Part shown: one piece after another, positions 9,352 to 17,998 of the stretch
How the letters are laid out: each line of letters begins with the position of its first letter
Position numbering within the stretch: the stretch's first letter is position 1
NCBI RefSeq assembly: GCF_009834785.1
Contig: NZ_WUYX01000003.1
Span: 44,900 to 108,899 of the forward strand
Reading direction: 5' to 3'
DNA: 64,000 bases
Origin: Natronorubrum halalkaliphilum
GTDB taxonomy: Archaea > Halobacteriota > Halobacteria > Halobacteriales > Natrialbaceae
Translations under genes and position numbers: made by a program
The notes under the pieces: model-generated
What the model was told of the DNA's origin: nothing
The model's input: the letters and a program-made list of their open reading frames with translations, nothing else
Database searches by the model: none

Positions 9352-9813
9352 ATGGCTAACCAGACCCCGTGGGAAGCGACGCTCGAGGATATGCGTTCGA
9401 TAGCAGCCGACCTCGAGGAAGACGGGTGGGAGACGTTGTCGATCGCTGCTGGCGACACCGCACCCGTCAGCCCCGACGCCGGGCCGGACGACCGATTCGG
9501 GCTCGTTCACGTCGTTCAGGGCGACGATGCTGACCGACTCGAAGAGATACTCGAGACGGCTTCGATCACGGAGTCGGAATCGTATCTTGCCGTCGTCTCC
9601 GGAACAGAGTACACGGTTACCGTCGTCAGCGATCCCGAGTCACGTGTCGCCGTACTCCTTACGGGCGCGTTCGAGTACCAGCAGGCCAGACCCTGTTTCG
9701 ACGCCGCTGCTCGCCGCGGCGTAATCTACAGTCACGTCCAACGACTCGACGGCACTCGAGTCGCCGTCTTCGAGCACGACGATCCGGAACTCTTCGAACC
9801 TTCGGAAACGTAG
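9352..9813 (+). CDS. Conserved haloarchaeal-type protein of unknown function
   Basis: A soluble acidic 153-residue protein starting MANQTPWEATLEDM. It contains no catalytic motif I recognise; it alternates helix and strand, with a compact core around SYLAVVSGTEYTVTVVSDPE near residues 82-100. The ATG at 9352 is chosen because upstream codons in this frame overlap the preceding gene antisense to its composition. It sits alone between the transporter operon and a metallo-hydrolase gene. Confidence 0.65.
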   Translation: MANQTPWEATLEDMRSIAADLEEDGWETLSIAAGDTAPVSPDAGPDDRFGLVHVVQGDDADRLEEILETASITESESYLAVVSGTEYTVTVVSDPESRVAVLLTGAFEYQQARPCFDAAARRGVIYSHVQRLDGTRVAVFEHDDPELFEPSET

Positions 9814-9857
9814 TGAAACCGTAAGAACGATCCTGATCGCTCGCGAGGTTGTAGACG

Positions 9858-10640
9858 ATGGCAACGCTTCGTTTGCTCGGGACGGCAGCCTATCCGCGCG
9901 TGGACGAGACGGTTCATCTGCTTTTGTCGTCGAACGACGAACACCTGCTGGTCGATGCCGGGACACGGATTCCACAGACACTCGAGGAACTGGGATATTC
10001 GCCGGGAGACGTGACCGACATCTTTTGTACACACTCCCACGCTGATCATCTCCTCGGTGTTCCGTACGTGTTGCTCGGTCGCTTTCTCGCACGCAACGGT
10101 GCCATTCGAGCAACTGCACCCGACCGACCGTTGACAGTTCGAGCCAACCCGGATACCATCTCTGACTTGCGTACGCTTACCGGCGTCGTCACGCCCGGGA
10201 TCGACGAATTGCTGACCGATGCCGATCGACTCGTCGAGACCGCCGTCGGGGATACGTTTACCGTCGGCAACGTAACCGTTGGAGTGGGTCCCGCCGATCA
10301 CGCGGTGCCGACCCAGGGACTGGTCTTCGACGGCGAGCAACGAATCGTCTACACCGCCGACACGACGTCGATGCCCGCCCTGCGTGAGTACGTTGGGACG
10401 TGTGACGTCGTGATTCACGAAGCGATGTACGCCGCCGAACAGGCGGATCTCGCGGCTGATCTGGGACACGGAACGTCTCGGGAGGCCGGGGCGTTCGCTG
10501 CGGCGACCGATGCGAACGAGCTGTGGCTCGTTCACGTCGCTGACCGCTATGAGAGCGCCGAACAAATCCGTCGAGAGGCCGAAGCCGAGTTCGACGGCCG
10601 CGTCGTCGTTCCCTCTCGATTCGACACGGTATCGCTGTAG
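9858..10640 (+). CDS. MBL-fold metallo-hydrolase, RNase Z-like subgroup
   Basis: A 260-residue metallo-beta-lactamase-fold hydrolase. The zinc motif HSHADH is at residues 59-64, and later ligands are recognisable in GVGPADHAVP, YTADTT (Asp bridging the metals) and LVHVADRY. The order matches the RNase Z/arylsulfatase branch, but the exosite characteristic of true tRNase Z is not evident, so a phosphodiesterase or other hydrolase is as likely. It stands as a single gene. Confidence 0.85.
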   Translation: MATLRLLGTAAYPRVDETVHLLLSSNDEHLLVDAGTRIPQTLEELGYSPGDVTDIFCTHSHADHLLGVPYVLLGRFLARNGAIRATAPDRPLTVRANPDTISDLRTLTGVVTPGIDELLTDADRLVETAVGDTFTVGNVTVGVGPADHAVPTQGLVFDGEQRIVYTADTTSMPALREYVGTCDVVIHEAMYAAEQADLAADLGHGTSREAGAFAAATDANELWLVHVADRYESAEQIRREAEAEFDGRVVVPSRFDTVSL

Positions 10641-10707
10641 CTCTCGCACCTGGTCTCAATCGATACGTCGCCCGTTGATTACGCTCGAACGCAACCAGTT
10701 ATCGGTA

Positions 10708-11499
10708 CTACCGGCCCTCGATCCCGCGTGCTGCTGCGAGGACCTCATCGTGTGCAGTGCCGTTAGAAGCGACGAGCCCGGTGCTCGCGTACGTCCACGG
10801 ATCTCCCTCGAGATCGGTGACGACGCCGCCAGCCTGTCGCACGAGATGAACTCCCGCGATGGTGTCCCACGGTTTCGGCTCGACGTTCGTAATCGTTCCT
10901 TCGATGGAACCGGCGGCAATTAGCGCCAGCGTTCCCTGTACGCTTCCGTACCGGGAGAGATCACCGAACCGAGTGACGATCTCGCGACAGGCTGCGGCGT
11001 ACTCGTCTCGCTCGTCGAACCCCCACCAGATCGTCGGGACGACCGTAAACGTCTCCGGATCCGTTCGTTCGCTTACCGACACCGACGTCTCGTTGAGTCT
11101 CGTGTCGTCAGCATCCGCGACGAACGTATCGCTCTCGGCGGGCAGGATGTTCGCGGCTGCGATCGGTTCCCCGTCGACCACTGCGGCGACGCTCGTCGTC
11201 CAAAAACGCATGTCGCGAACGTAATTGTTCGTTCCGTCGATCGGATCGATAACCCAGGCCGGCCCCTCCTCGGGGACGGATTTGAGCGCATCCGCTTCCT
11301 CTCCGACGATCGGCTCGTCGGGATACGCCTCTCGAATGACTTCGATAACCCGGTCTTGGGCGTTACGGTCGGCCTGTGTCACGACGTCCGTTTTCCCCTC
11401 TTTCGTCGTGATGGCGAGGTCGCTTCGAAACCCCTCGAGTGCGACGTCTGCTCCGGCTCGAGCGGCACGCTTCACTACTGCTGCTTTCTCTCCCGTCAT
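10708..11499 (-). CDS. Inositol-1-monophosphatase/fructose-1,6-bisphosphatase family phosphatase
   Basis: A Mg2+-dependent sugar/inositol phosphatase of 263 residues. Metal-binding motifs are GEEAD (66-70), WVIDPIDGTNNY (82-93) and the C-terminal KPWDTIAG followed by LVRQAGG. In archaea such enzymes often act on both inositol phosphate and fructose bisphosphate; here the choice cannot be made. The reading frame is open far upstream, but that extension is antisense to the neighbouring oxidoreductase gene. The ATG at 11499 fits a TATA box at 11529-11535. Confidence 0.9.
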   Translation of the reverse strand: MTGEKAAVVKRAARAGADVALEGFRSDLAITTKEGKTDVVTQADRNAQDRVIEVIREAYPDEPIVGEEADALKSVPEEGPAWVIDPIDGTNNYVRDMRFWTTSVAAVVDGEPIAAANILPAESDTFVADADDTRLNETSVSVSERTDPETFTVVPTIWWGFDERDEYAAACREIVTRFGDLSRYGSVQGTLALIAAGSIEGTITNVEPKPWDTIAGVHLVRQAGGVVTDLEGDPWTYASTGLVASNGTAHDEVLAAARGIEGR

Positions 11500-11528
11500 T
11501 TGTACCCCGTACGTTCGGATGCGACCAC

Positions 11529-11535
11529 TATATAT
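11529..11535 (-). promoter_or_regulatory. TATA box of the phosphatase gene
   Basis: ATATATA reads on the minus strand about 33 bases before the ATG at 11499, giving a very short leader. It decides the start of the phosphatase gene. Confidence 0.55.
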
Positions 11536-11715
11536 CTGCCCCGACCGATCAAGCAGGCGAATGGGAATCGCCGAATTGTGGTCTATCCCTGTGGATCGTC
11601 TCGATACGGCTGTCCCTGCACCTGCTAGAAATCGATGGCCCGTTCGATATCCGCTCTCGAATCTTCCCGCGAGAACCGCTCGGCCAGGTTCGGCTCGTAC
11701 TCCCCCGACCAGTAC

Positions 11716-11724
11716 AATTATTAT
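11716..11724 (+). promoter_or_regulatory. TATA box of the LLM oxidoreductase gene
   Basis: AATTATTAT is centred 26 bases before the ATG at 11746, the leaderless spacing. Confidence 0.55.
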
Positions 11725-11745
11725 CTGCGTGTGGTATATGGACCC

Positions 11746-12726
11746 ATGGATATCGGATACTTTGCGGCGCACGAACAGTACGGCCCATCGAAGCTCCTGG
11801 AACACGTCGAACGGGCCGAGAACGCCGGATTCGACACCGTCTGGACGAGCGATCATATCCACCCGTGGTGGCATACCGACGCCCACTGCGGCGCTGCGTG
11901 GCCGTGGATGGGGTCGGCCCTCGAGCGAACCGAGTCGGTCAGAGTCGGAACGGGTGTGACGCCTCCGATCGGACGGAGTCATCCCGGGATGATCGCCCAG
12001 ACGTTTGGAACTCTCGGGGCGATGTATCCGGGCCGAGTCCACCTCGCGCTCGGCACGGGCGAGGCGATGAACGAGGTCCCCCTCGGCTACGAGTGGCCCG
12101 AGTATTCCGAGCGGCGGAAACGCTTGATCGACGCCTGTGAGATCATCACTCGACTGTGGGACGGCGAGTTCACCGACTACGACGGTCACTACTGGGACGT
12201 CAATACGATGCGTCTCTACACCTTGCCCGACGAGGACGCGCGCGTGCCGCTCTTGGTTGCCGGCAACGGCCCGAAAACGACGACGGTCGCCGGCAGATAC
12301 GCCGACGGGTTTCTCACCCTTCGAGACGTCGACTTCTACCATCGAGTTCTCGAACCCGCACTCGAGACGGGCGCCGAAGACGCCGGCCGCGATCCTGACA
12401 CCATCAGCCGGACCAGGCAGTTGTTGATCTCGTACGATCCCGACTACGACCGCGCACTCGAGAGTACCGGATTCTGGCGCGGACCGCCCGCGATCGGGTT
12501 CGATCAAGAGATCTACGACCCTCGCGAGATCGAGGCGGCCGGCCGCGAGATGCCAATCGAAGAGATGGCCGACGAGTTCTTCATCGCGACCGATCCCGCG
12601 GAAATCAGAGAACAGCTCGCCCGCCTCGAGAACGCCGGCTTCGACGAAGTCGAGCTCCTTTCTTCGAGCCCGGATCAGGAGAAGTTCATCGAGACCATGG
12701 AATCGGAGGTCTTGGGTCGGTTTTAG
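11746..12726 (+). CDS. LLM-class (luciferase-like) F420-type oxidoreductase
   Basis: A 326-residue TIM-barrel oxidoreductase of the luciferase-like family, closest in feel to the F420-dependent glucose-6-phosphate dehydrogenase branch (DTVWTSDHIHPWW near 32-44, GRVHLALGTGEAMNE, PLLVAGNGPKT and RYADGF). These enzymes transfer hydride between F420 or flavin and varied substrates in the cytoplasm; the real substrate here is unknown. The start at 11746 is supported by the promoter spacing, against an in-frame open extension upstream. It is divergent from the phosphatase gene. Confidence 0.87.
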   Translation: MDIGYFAAHEQYGPSKLLEHVERAENAGFDTVWTSDHIHPWWHTDAHCGAAWPWMGSALERTESVRVGTGVTPPIGRSHPGMIAQTFGTLGAMYPGRVHLALGTGEAMNEVPLGYEWPEYSERRKRLIDACEIITRLWDGEFTDYDGHYWDVNTMRLYTLPDEDARVPLLVAGNGPKTTTVAGRYADGFLTLRDVDFYHRVLEPALETGAEDAGRDPDTISRTRQLLISYDPDYDRALESTGFWRGPPAIGFDQEIYDPREIEAAGREMPIEEMADEFFIATDPAEIREQLARLENAGFDEVELLSSSPDQEKFIETMESEVLGRF

Positions 12727-13464
12727 CGCGGTGTCTACGCGCGTCTCGAGAGTTCCTTTCGGCGAGTCGAATACCAATAGTCGATCCGGTTGAAAATCCA
12801 GTATCGGTGCTCCCTGTTTGCATACCCTTCTGCCAGCGCCTACGAGTGACATCGCCGGGCCTACACCGATTACGTATCCCCCTTCGCTGGCCAGAGCTAC
12901 CATGTGGATTAATTATCTACAGCTTTGATAATACACTCATATAGATACGATAGACAATCCGATTACAGGGATAGTATGTCGATTTAGTAGGAGTCGTTAA
13001 GGTGCGAACGAACCGTGGAAAACGGAACGCTCGCGGTCAGTACTCCTCGTTAGGGTTTGCAACCGACTTCTGAAGTGATATATTCTGGAACGCAGATAAG
13101 ACACATTTCCCATAACTTGCGACAATATACCATTACCTAATATGAGTATGGCATTGTCGAGGTTAATGTGTGGGTATTATCCAAATCTACGCCGATACAA
13201 ACAGCAATCCAAGTTCGATACCAACGATAGTTGGAGCACTGTAGATATCTCTTCTATATGAGGTATCGGATGTAATGGCATAATATCATCATACTGCGTG
13301 TTGTATGGTATCCCAACACGAACAGATTTCAAATTGTTCTGTTGAATGAAAGGGGATTGCTAACATTCAGACTACTGGAGTTAGCTGGATCGAGGCGCTA
13401 AGTCGCCTTCCGCCGCGACCGAACCAAAACTAAATGGCGGTGTAGGTCCAGTTTTCGCACACTG
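12727..13464. other. AT-rich gene-free stretch
   Basis: About 740 bases with markedly lower G+C than the neighbours and frequent stops in all frames. I find no tRNA-like fold, no repeat pair and no transposase remnant. A TATA-like AAAACTAAAT lies near 13426 ahead of the lactate-utilisation genes. It could be a decayed gene, a regulatory region or an RNA gene. Confidence 0.5.
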
Positions 13465-13989
13465 ATGACTGCCAGACTCTCATCGTTCGAATCGTCGCTC
13501 GACGAACTGGGTGTCTCGGTGACACGCGTCGATCCGGGTTCGCTGTGTGAACGCCTCGACGAACTGATCACCGCACCTGCCGTCGGCGTGGCGCCCGAGG
13601 AGGCGTTCGACGATCCGTCGCTCTCGCTCGCCGAGACGGCAATCGAGGTCGATCCCACACCCGCAGCGTTGCGCGAGGCGACGACCGGCGTGACGGGGGC
13701 GCGAGTGGGCGTCGCCGATTACGGATCGGTGACGCTCTCGATGACTGACCGAGGGAGCGAACTGGTGAGCCTGTTCGTCGACCGTCATATCGCCGTCCTC
13801 CGGGCCGCCGATATCCTTGCGACGATGGAGGACGGCATCGACGCGCTCGACGACGAAATCGGCCGCACTCGCGGGAGTTCGATCATCGCGACCGGCCCGA
13901 GCGCGACGGCGGACATGGGTGCGCTGGTGAACGGAGCCCACGGGCCGCGAGACGTCCACGTTCTCGTCATAGAAGAGGAGGGGTCGTAA
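13465..13989 (+). CDS. lutC: LUD-domain lactate utilisation protein, LutC-like
   Basis: A 174-residue LUD-domain protein. It ends in the usual core: GVADYGSVTLSM, LFVDRHIAVL, and SSIIATGPSATADM before the terminal GAHGPRDVHVLVIE. LutC is a subunit of the iron-sulfur L-lactate oxidation complex LutABC. It is two bases upstream of the fused LutB-LutA gene, which strongly supports the assignment. The exact role of LutC is not settled in the family. Confidence 0.85.
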   Translation: MTARLSSFESSLDELGVSVTRVDPGSLCERLDELITAPAVGVAPEEAFDDPSLSLAETAIEVDPTPAALREATTGVTGARVGVADYGSVTLSMTDRGSELVSLFVDRHIAVLRAADILATMEDGIDALDDEIGRTRGSSIIATGPSATADMGALVNGAHGPRDVHVLVIEEEGS

Positions 13990-13991
13990 CG

Positions 13992-16172
13992 ATGGCCACT
14001 GCGGACGAACTCCGGGAATTGATGCGGACCGAGGGTGCGGCCGTCGCGACGAACACGCAGGCGTTCAACGACGGGCGATACGCGTCAGTGTCCGATCTCG
14101 AGGACTACGAGGCGCTCAAACGCGAGGCGCGAGCCATCAAGGAAGACGCCATCGAACGGCTGCCGGAGTTACTCGAACGGTTGACAGAGACCGTCGAGGA
14201 AAACGGCGGGACGGTGTATCTCGCGGACGACGCCGCGGACGCCAACGAGTACATTCGATCGGTTGCCGCCGAGCGGGAGGCAAATCGGGTCGTCAAGAGC
14301 AAGTCCATGACCAGCGAGGAACTCGAGGTCAACGAGGTGCTCGAGAAAGACGGCGTCGACGTCGTCGAGACGGACCTCGGCGAGTGGGTGTTGCAACTGG
14401 CTGACGAGGCCCCGTCGCACATCGTCGCGCCGGCCATTCACAAGTCCCGCGATGCGATCGCCGAGTTGTTCAACGAGCGATTCGACCCCGACGAACCGCT
14501 GGAAACCGCCGAAGAGCTGACTCGCTTCGCCCGCGAAACGCTCGGCGAGCAGATCATCGACGCGGAGGTCGGACTGACCGGCGCGAACTTCATCGCGGCC
14601 GAGACGGGGACGATGGCACTGGTTACCAGCGAGGGCAATGCCCGGAAATCCGTGGCCGCGACTGACACCCAGATCACCGTCGCCGGCGTCGAGAAGATCG
14701 TCCCGACGGTCTCGGACCTGCAGCCGTTCGTCGAACTCATCGGCCGATCGGGAACGGGCCAGGACATCACCTCCTACATCTCCCTGTTGACGCCGCCGGT
14801 GGAGACGCCGGTCGTCGACTTCGAGGACGATACGACGCCCATCTCCGAGTTCGACAACGACCGCGAGTTCCACCTGGTGCTCGTCGACAACGGCCGCATG
14901 GATATGCGGGACGACGAGCACTTGCGGGAGACGCTGTACTGCATCCGATGTTCCGCGTGCTCGAACTCGTGTGCTAACTTCCAGAGCGTCGGCGGCCACG
15001 CCTTCGGCGGCGAGACATACTCCGGCGGCATCGCGACCGGCTGGGAGGCCGGAATCGAGGGCCAGGACGTCGCCGCCGAGTTCAATGATCTCTGTACCGG
15101 TTGCACTCGCTGCGTGAACGCCTGTCCGGTCGGAATCGACATCCCTTGGATCAATACGGTCGTCCGAGATCGCACCAATCGGGAGAGCGAGGGACCCGCC
15201 GACTGGCTCGTCGACGGACTAACGCCCGACGACGAAGACGAGGGTGCGCCGCTTCAGAAGCGCTTTTTCGGCAACTTCGAAACGGTGGCAAAGCTGGGCA
15301 GCGCGACGGCGCCAGTCTCGAACTGGCTCGCCGGCACGACCGTCTCCCGGCAGTTCATGGCGCGATTTCTCGAGGTCGACCCTCGTCGCGAACTGCCGAC
15401 CTTCGAGCGCGAGACGCTCGTCGACTGGTTCGCCGATCGCGAGTCGACGGTTGTCGACCCCGAGCGGCGGGCCGTCCTCTACCCGGATCTCTACACGAAC
15501 CACGTGCAGGTCGACCGCGGAAAGGCTGCCGTCAGGGTGCTCGAGGCGCTCGGCGTCGACGTTGTCATCCCGCAGGTTCCGTCCAGTGGACGAGCACCGA
15601 TCTCTCAAGGAATGGTCGCGACGGCGGCGGACCACGCCGAGCGAGTCGCCGATACCCTCGCCCCGCACGTAGCGGACGGCCGCGATATCGTCGTCGTCGA
15701 ACCGAGCGACTACGCCATGTTCCAGCGGGAGTACGAACGGTTCGTCGACGAGGAGCGGTTTACCGCCCTCGCTGACGGAAGCTACGAGATCCTGGAGTAC
15801 GTTTACGGCCTCCTCGAGAACGGCTCCGACGTCTCGGCGCTCGCGACGACCGAGGACGGTGCGGTCGCGTACCACAGTCACTGCCAGCAGCGGACCCTCG
15901 GACTGGAAGCGTACACCGTCGCTGTTCTCGAGGAGTGTGGCTACGACGTGGCCACGTCCGACGTCGAGTGTTGTGGCATGGCCGGAAGCTTCGGCTATAA
16001 GTCCGATTACTACGAACTGAGCATGGACGTGGGTGATCGCCTCCGCAAGCAGCTGCAGGTAGATGGCGTCCGCGAACGGCCGGTCGTCGCGAGCGGCACC
16101 TCCTGTCTCGAGCAGATTGATGCGCTTTTGGAGCGCCAGCCTCGCCACCCGATTGAACTGTTGGCCGAGTGA
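13992..16172 (+). CDS. LutB-LutA fusion, iron-sulfur lactate utilisation protein
   Basis: A 726-residue protein joining two normally separate subunits. Residues 1-300 are the LUD domain of LutB (GLTGANFIAAETGTM). A ferredoxin-like pair of cluster motifs follows: CIRCSACSNSC near 317-327 and CTGCTRCVNACPVG near 368-381. The C-terminal third is LutA/GlpC-like, with CHCQQ near 625 and ECCGMAGSFG near 658-667, the CCG-type heterodisulfide-reductase motif. It should oxidise L-lactate to pyruvate and pass electrons to the quinone pool. No separate lutA lies nearby, consistent with a true fusion. Confidence 0.9.
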   Translation: MATADELRELMRTEGAAVATNTQAFNDGRYASVSDLEDYEALKREARAIKEDAIERLPELLERLTETVEENGGTVYLADDAADANEYIRSVAAEREANRVVKSKSMTSEELEVNEVLEKDGVDVVETDLGEWVLQLADEAPSHIVAPAIHKSRDAIAELFNERFDPDEPLETAEELTRFARETLGEQIIDAEVGLTGANFIAAETGTMALVTSEGNARKSVAATDTQITVAGVEKIVPTVSDLQPFVELIGRSGTGQDITSYISLLTPPVETPVVDFEDDTTPISEFDNDREFHLVLVDNGRMDMRDDEHLRETLYCIRCSACSNSCANFQSVGGHAFGGETYSGGIATGWEAGIEGQDVAAEFNDLCTGCTRCVNACPVGIDIPWINTVVRDRTNRESEGPADWLVDGLTPDDEDEGAPLQKRFFGNFETVAKLGSATAPVSNWLAGTTVSRQFMARFLEVDPRRELPTFERETLVDWFADRESTVVDPERRAVLYPDLYTNHVQVDRGKAAVRVLEALGVDVVIPQVPSSGRAPISQGMVATAADHAERVADTLAPHVADGRDIVVVEPSDYAMFQREYERFVDEERFTALADGSYEILEYVYGLLENGSDVSALATTEDGAVAYHSHCQQRTLGLEAYTVAVLEECGYDVATSDVECCGMAGSFGYKSDYYELSMDVGDRLRKQLQVDGVRERPVVASGTSCLEQIDALLERQPRHPIELLAE

Positions 16173-16739
16173 GCGGCGGTGGCGGCTCCCGGTCGGTCAG
16201 TTCAGGCCGACGTGGCGCCGGAACGACTTCTCCGTTATCCAGGCTCGATCCGCGTCCGAGAGCGAGTCGACGTGTTCGGCTTCGGACGAGAAGCGGCGTA
16301 CGCGAACAGGGCAGCTATACGATTGCCTGCTACGGATCGGCGCCGTCGGATAATTCTGCCACCAGCGGCACCGTTCGTCGGAGATCCGCTTCTGACCGCA
16401 GCTTCGACGAGTCGCTCGGTCCGCAGTTTCGTTCGTTCCAACCTGTTCCGGTGAGAGCGGATCCGAACTCCGTGACGGCTGCCTAGCCGTGACATGCTCA
16501 TCAACTCTCGCGTTCATCCGGTACTGCTGGTATCCGTCCTCGCGAACGTCGCAACGATATAATTACGCCAGTACCGCTGTAAGCCACTCTATCTTTGCTT
16601 TTTAGGAGACGGAAACTCCGTATCGAGTGAACGGAGCGAAACTCGAGCAGTGCGGTTCGGTCGAATCCCGGCTCCGGCAGCTCGAGACGGCCAAGCACTT
16701 TCCCAAACGGTTATGCAACCGCGGGGTGAATCCGCCACT
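16173..16739. other. Intergenic stretch without a supported gene
   Basis: About 570 bases. Short frames occur on both strands, none with a clear start signal or family. A minus-strand segment near 16197-16310 codes for a plausible-looking C-terminus ending RRHVGLN, but the frame upstream degrades, so a decayed gene is possible. Confidence 0.4.
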
Positions 16740-17582
16740 ATGAACACCCTGCTGACCGGTGCGTACGGCCGTTGTGGAACCGCCATCATCGATCATCTGC
16801 ACGACGAACCGGAGTACGAGTTCACTTACCTCGACCGCAAGGTACCCGACGATAACAGCGTAGACGCCGATCACGACACTGTCGTCGCTGACGTTACGAA
16901 CGGACTCGACGTTCGTGAGGCCGCTACCGATCAGGACGCGATGATCCACCTCGCCGGCTACCCCTTTACCGACGGCACGTGGGACGACGTCCACCAACCC
17001 AACATCATCGGCGTGCTCAACGCCCTCGAGGCCGCCCGCGAAGCCGAACTCGAGACGGTCGTTTTCGCCTCCTCGAATCACGTCATGGGGATGTACGAGG
17101 TCGAAAACGCGCCCGAACTGTACGTGGGTTCGGACGCCCCGTTCAGACTCACCCACGAGGATCCGGTCCGTCCGGACTCCTACTACGGTGTCTCGAAGAG
17201 TTTCGGCGAAGACCTCTGTCGGTACTACGTCGAGAACTACGAGTATCCAAAACGGGCCCACGCGATCCGGATCGGCAGCGTCCGAACGCCCGAGTACGAC
17301 CATCCGTACGGCGACGCCGAACGCGCCGTCGACGGCGGCGAGTACGACCGCGACAGCGACGAGTACGACCGGCAGGTCGCTCGCATGAAAGCGACGTGGA
17401 ACTCCCGCCGCGACTTCGCCCACATGATCGACTGCTGCCTACAGGCCGACGAGCCAGGGTTCGAAATCTTCAGCGGCGTCAGCGACAACGATCGGCGCTG
17501 GTACAGTCTCGAAAACGCCCGCGAAACCATCGGCTACGAGCCGCGGGACAACGGCGAAGAGTGGGACGCCCCGCCGGAATAG
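16740..17582 (+). CDS. NAD-dependent epimerase/dehydratase-family sugar dehydrogenase (Azf/uronate-dehydrogenase-like)
   Basis: An extended short-chain dehydrogenase of 280 residues. The Rossmann motif TGAYGRCG is at 6-13 and the catalytic YGVSK at 149-153, with the substrate strand VVFASSNHVMGMYE just before it. That strand is characteristic of uronate dehydrogenases and of the haloarchaeal NAD-dependent glucose-6-phosphate dehydrogenase Azf. Either activity (oxidising C1 of a sugar or sugar phosphate) is plausible. The start at 16740 begins directly at the Rossmann fold. It precedes the small MoaD-like gene by 35 bases. Confidence 0.8.
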   Translation: MNTLLTGAYGRCGTAIIDHLHDEPEYEFTYLDRKVPDDNSVDADHDTVVADVTNGLDVREAATDQDAMIHLAGYPFTDGTWDDVHQPNIIGVLNALEAAREAELETVVFASSNHVMGMYEVENAPELYVGSDAPFRLTHEDPVRPDSYYGVSKSFGEDLCRYYVENYEYPKRAHAIRIGSVRTPEYDHPYGDAERAVDGGEYDRDSDEYDRQVARMKATWNSRRDFAHMIDCCLQADEPGFEIFSGVSDNDRRWYSLENARETIGYEPRDNGEEWDAPPE

Positions 17583-17617
17583 CGACTTTGAAGGGGGTTC
17601 GCGACGAATCGAGCGGT

Positions 17618-17899
17618 ATGCACGTAACCTGCACGCTCTACGGCCCGCTTCGGGACGCGGTCGGCGACAAGAGCCTCGAGCGCGAGGTGCCGGCCGACGC
17701 GACCGTCGGCGACGTGTTCGACGACCTTGCGGACGACTACCCCAACGTTCGGGAGCTGGTGTTCGACGGCGACGACGAGTTCAGCGGATCGATCAGCGTC
17801 ATGCGAAACGGTCGGAACGTCGCCTTCGAAGACGGGACCGAGACGCCGGTCGCCGACGGCGACACGCTCAGTGCGTCACCGCCGGCCGAAGGCGGCTGA
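17618..17899 (+). CDS. Ubiquitin-like MoaD/SAMP-type beta-grasp protein
   Basis: A 93-residue protein starting MHVTCTLYGPLRDAVG and ending in the diglycine GG, the hallmark of MoaD, ThiS and the archaeal SAMP modifiers. It may donate sulfur for molybdopterin/tungstopterin assembly, or be conjugated to proteins as a SAMP, or both, as known in Haloferax. It ends 100 bases from the convergent end of the tungsten aldehyde oxidoreductase gene, which argues for a cofactor role (inference). Confidence 0.85.
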   Translation: MHVTCTLYGPLRDAVGDKSLEREVPADATVGDVFDDLADDYPNVRELVFDGDDEFSGSISVMRNGRNVAFEDGTETPVADGDTLSASPPAEGG

Positions 17900-17974
17900 T
17901 GCGGGTGGGCTGACTACAGTCGGCTCGCGTGCCTCCTCAGTAGCATCGGTTCCAACGCACGTGGAACGAAACCG

Positions 17975-17983
17975 AAAAATTCC
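17975..17983 (-). terminator. Probable T-tract terminator of the aldehyde oxidoreductase gene
   Basis: The minus strand reads GGAATTTTTCGG about 20 bases past the stop at 17999. Archaeal transcription commonly ends at such U-runs. Confidence 0.35.
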
Positions 17984-17998
17984 GGTCGGGTTCGGTCT

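Noticed and set aside
11500..12903. Long upstream extension of the phosphatase reading frame
   Set aside because: It would be antisense to the complete LLM oxidoreductase gene and lies before a good TATA box and ATG that give the normal family length.
16650..16690. A tRNA-like T-arm motif (GGTCGAATCCCGG)
   Set aside because: No matching acceptor stem, D arm or anticodon arm can be formed with the 70 bases on either side.
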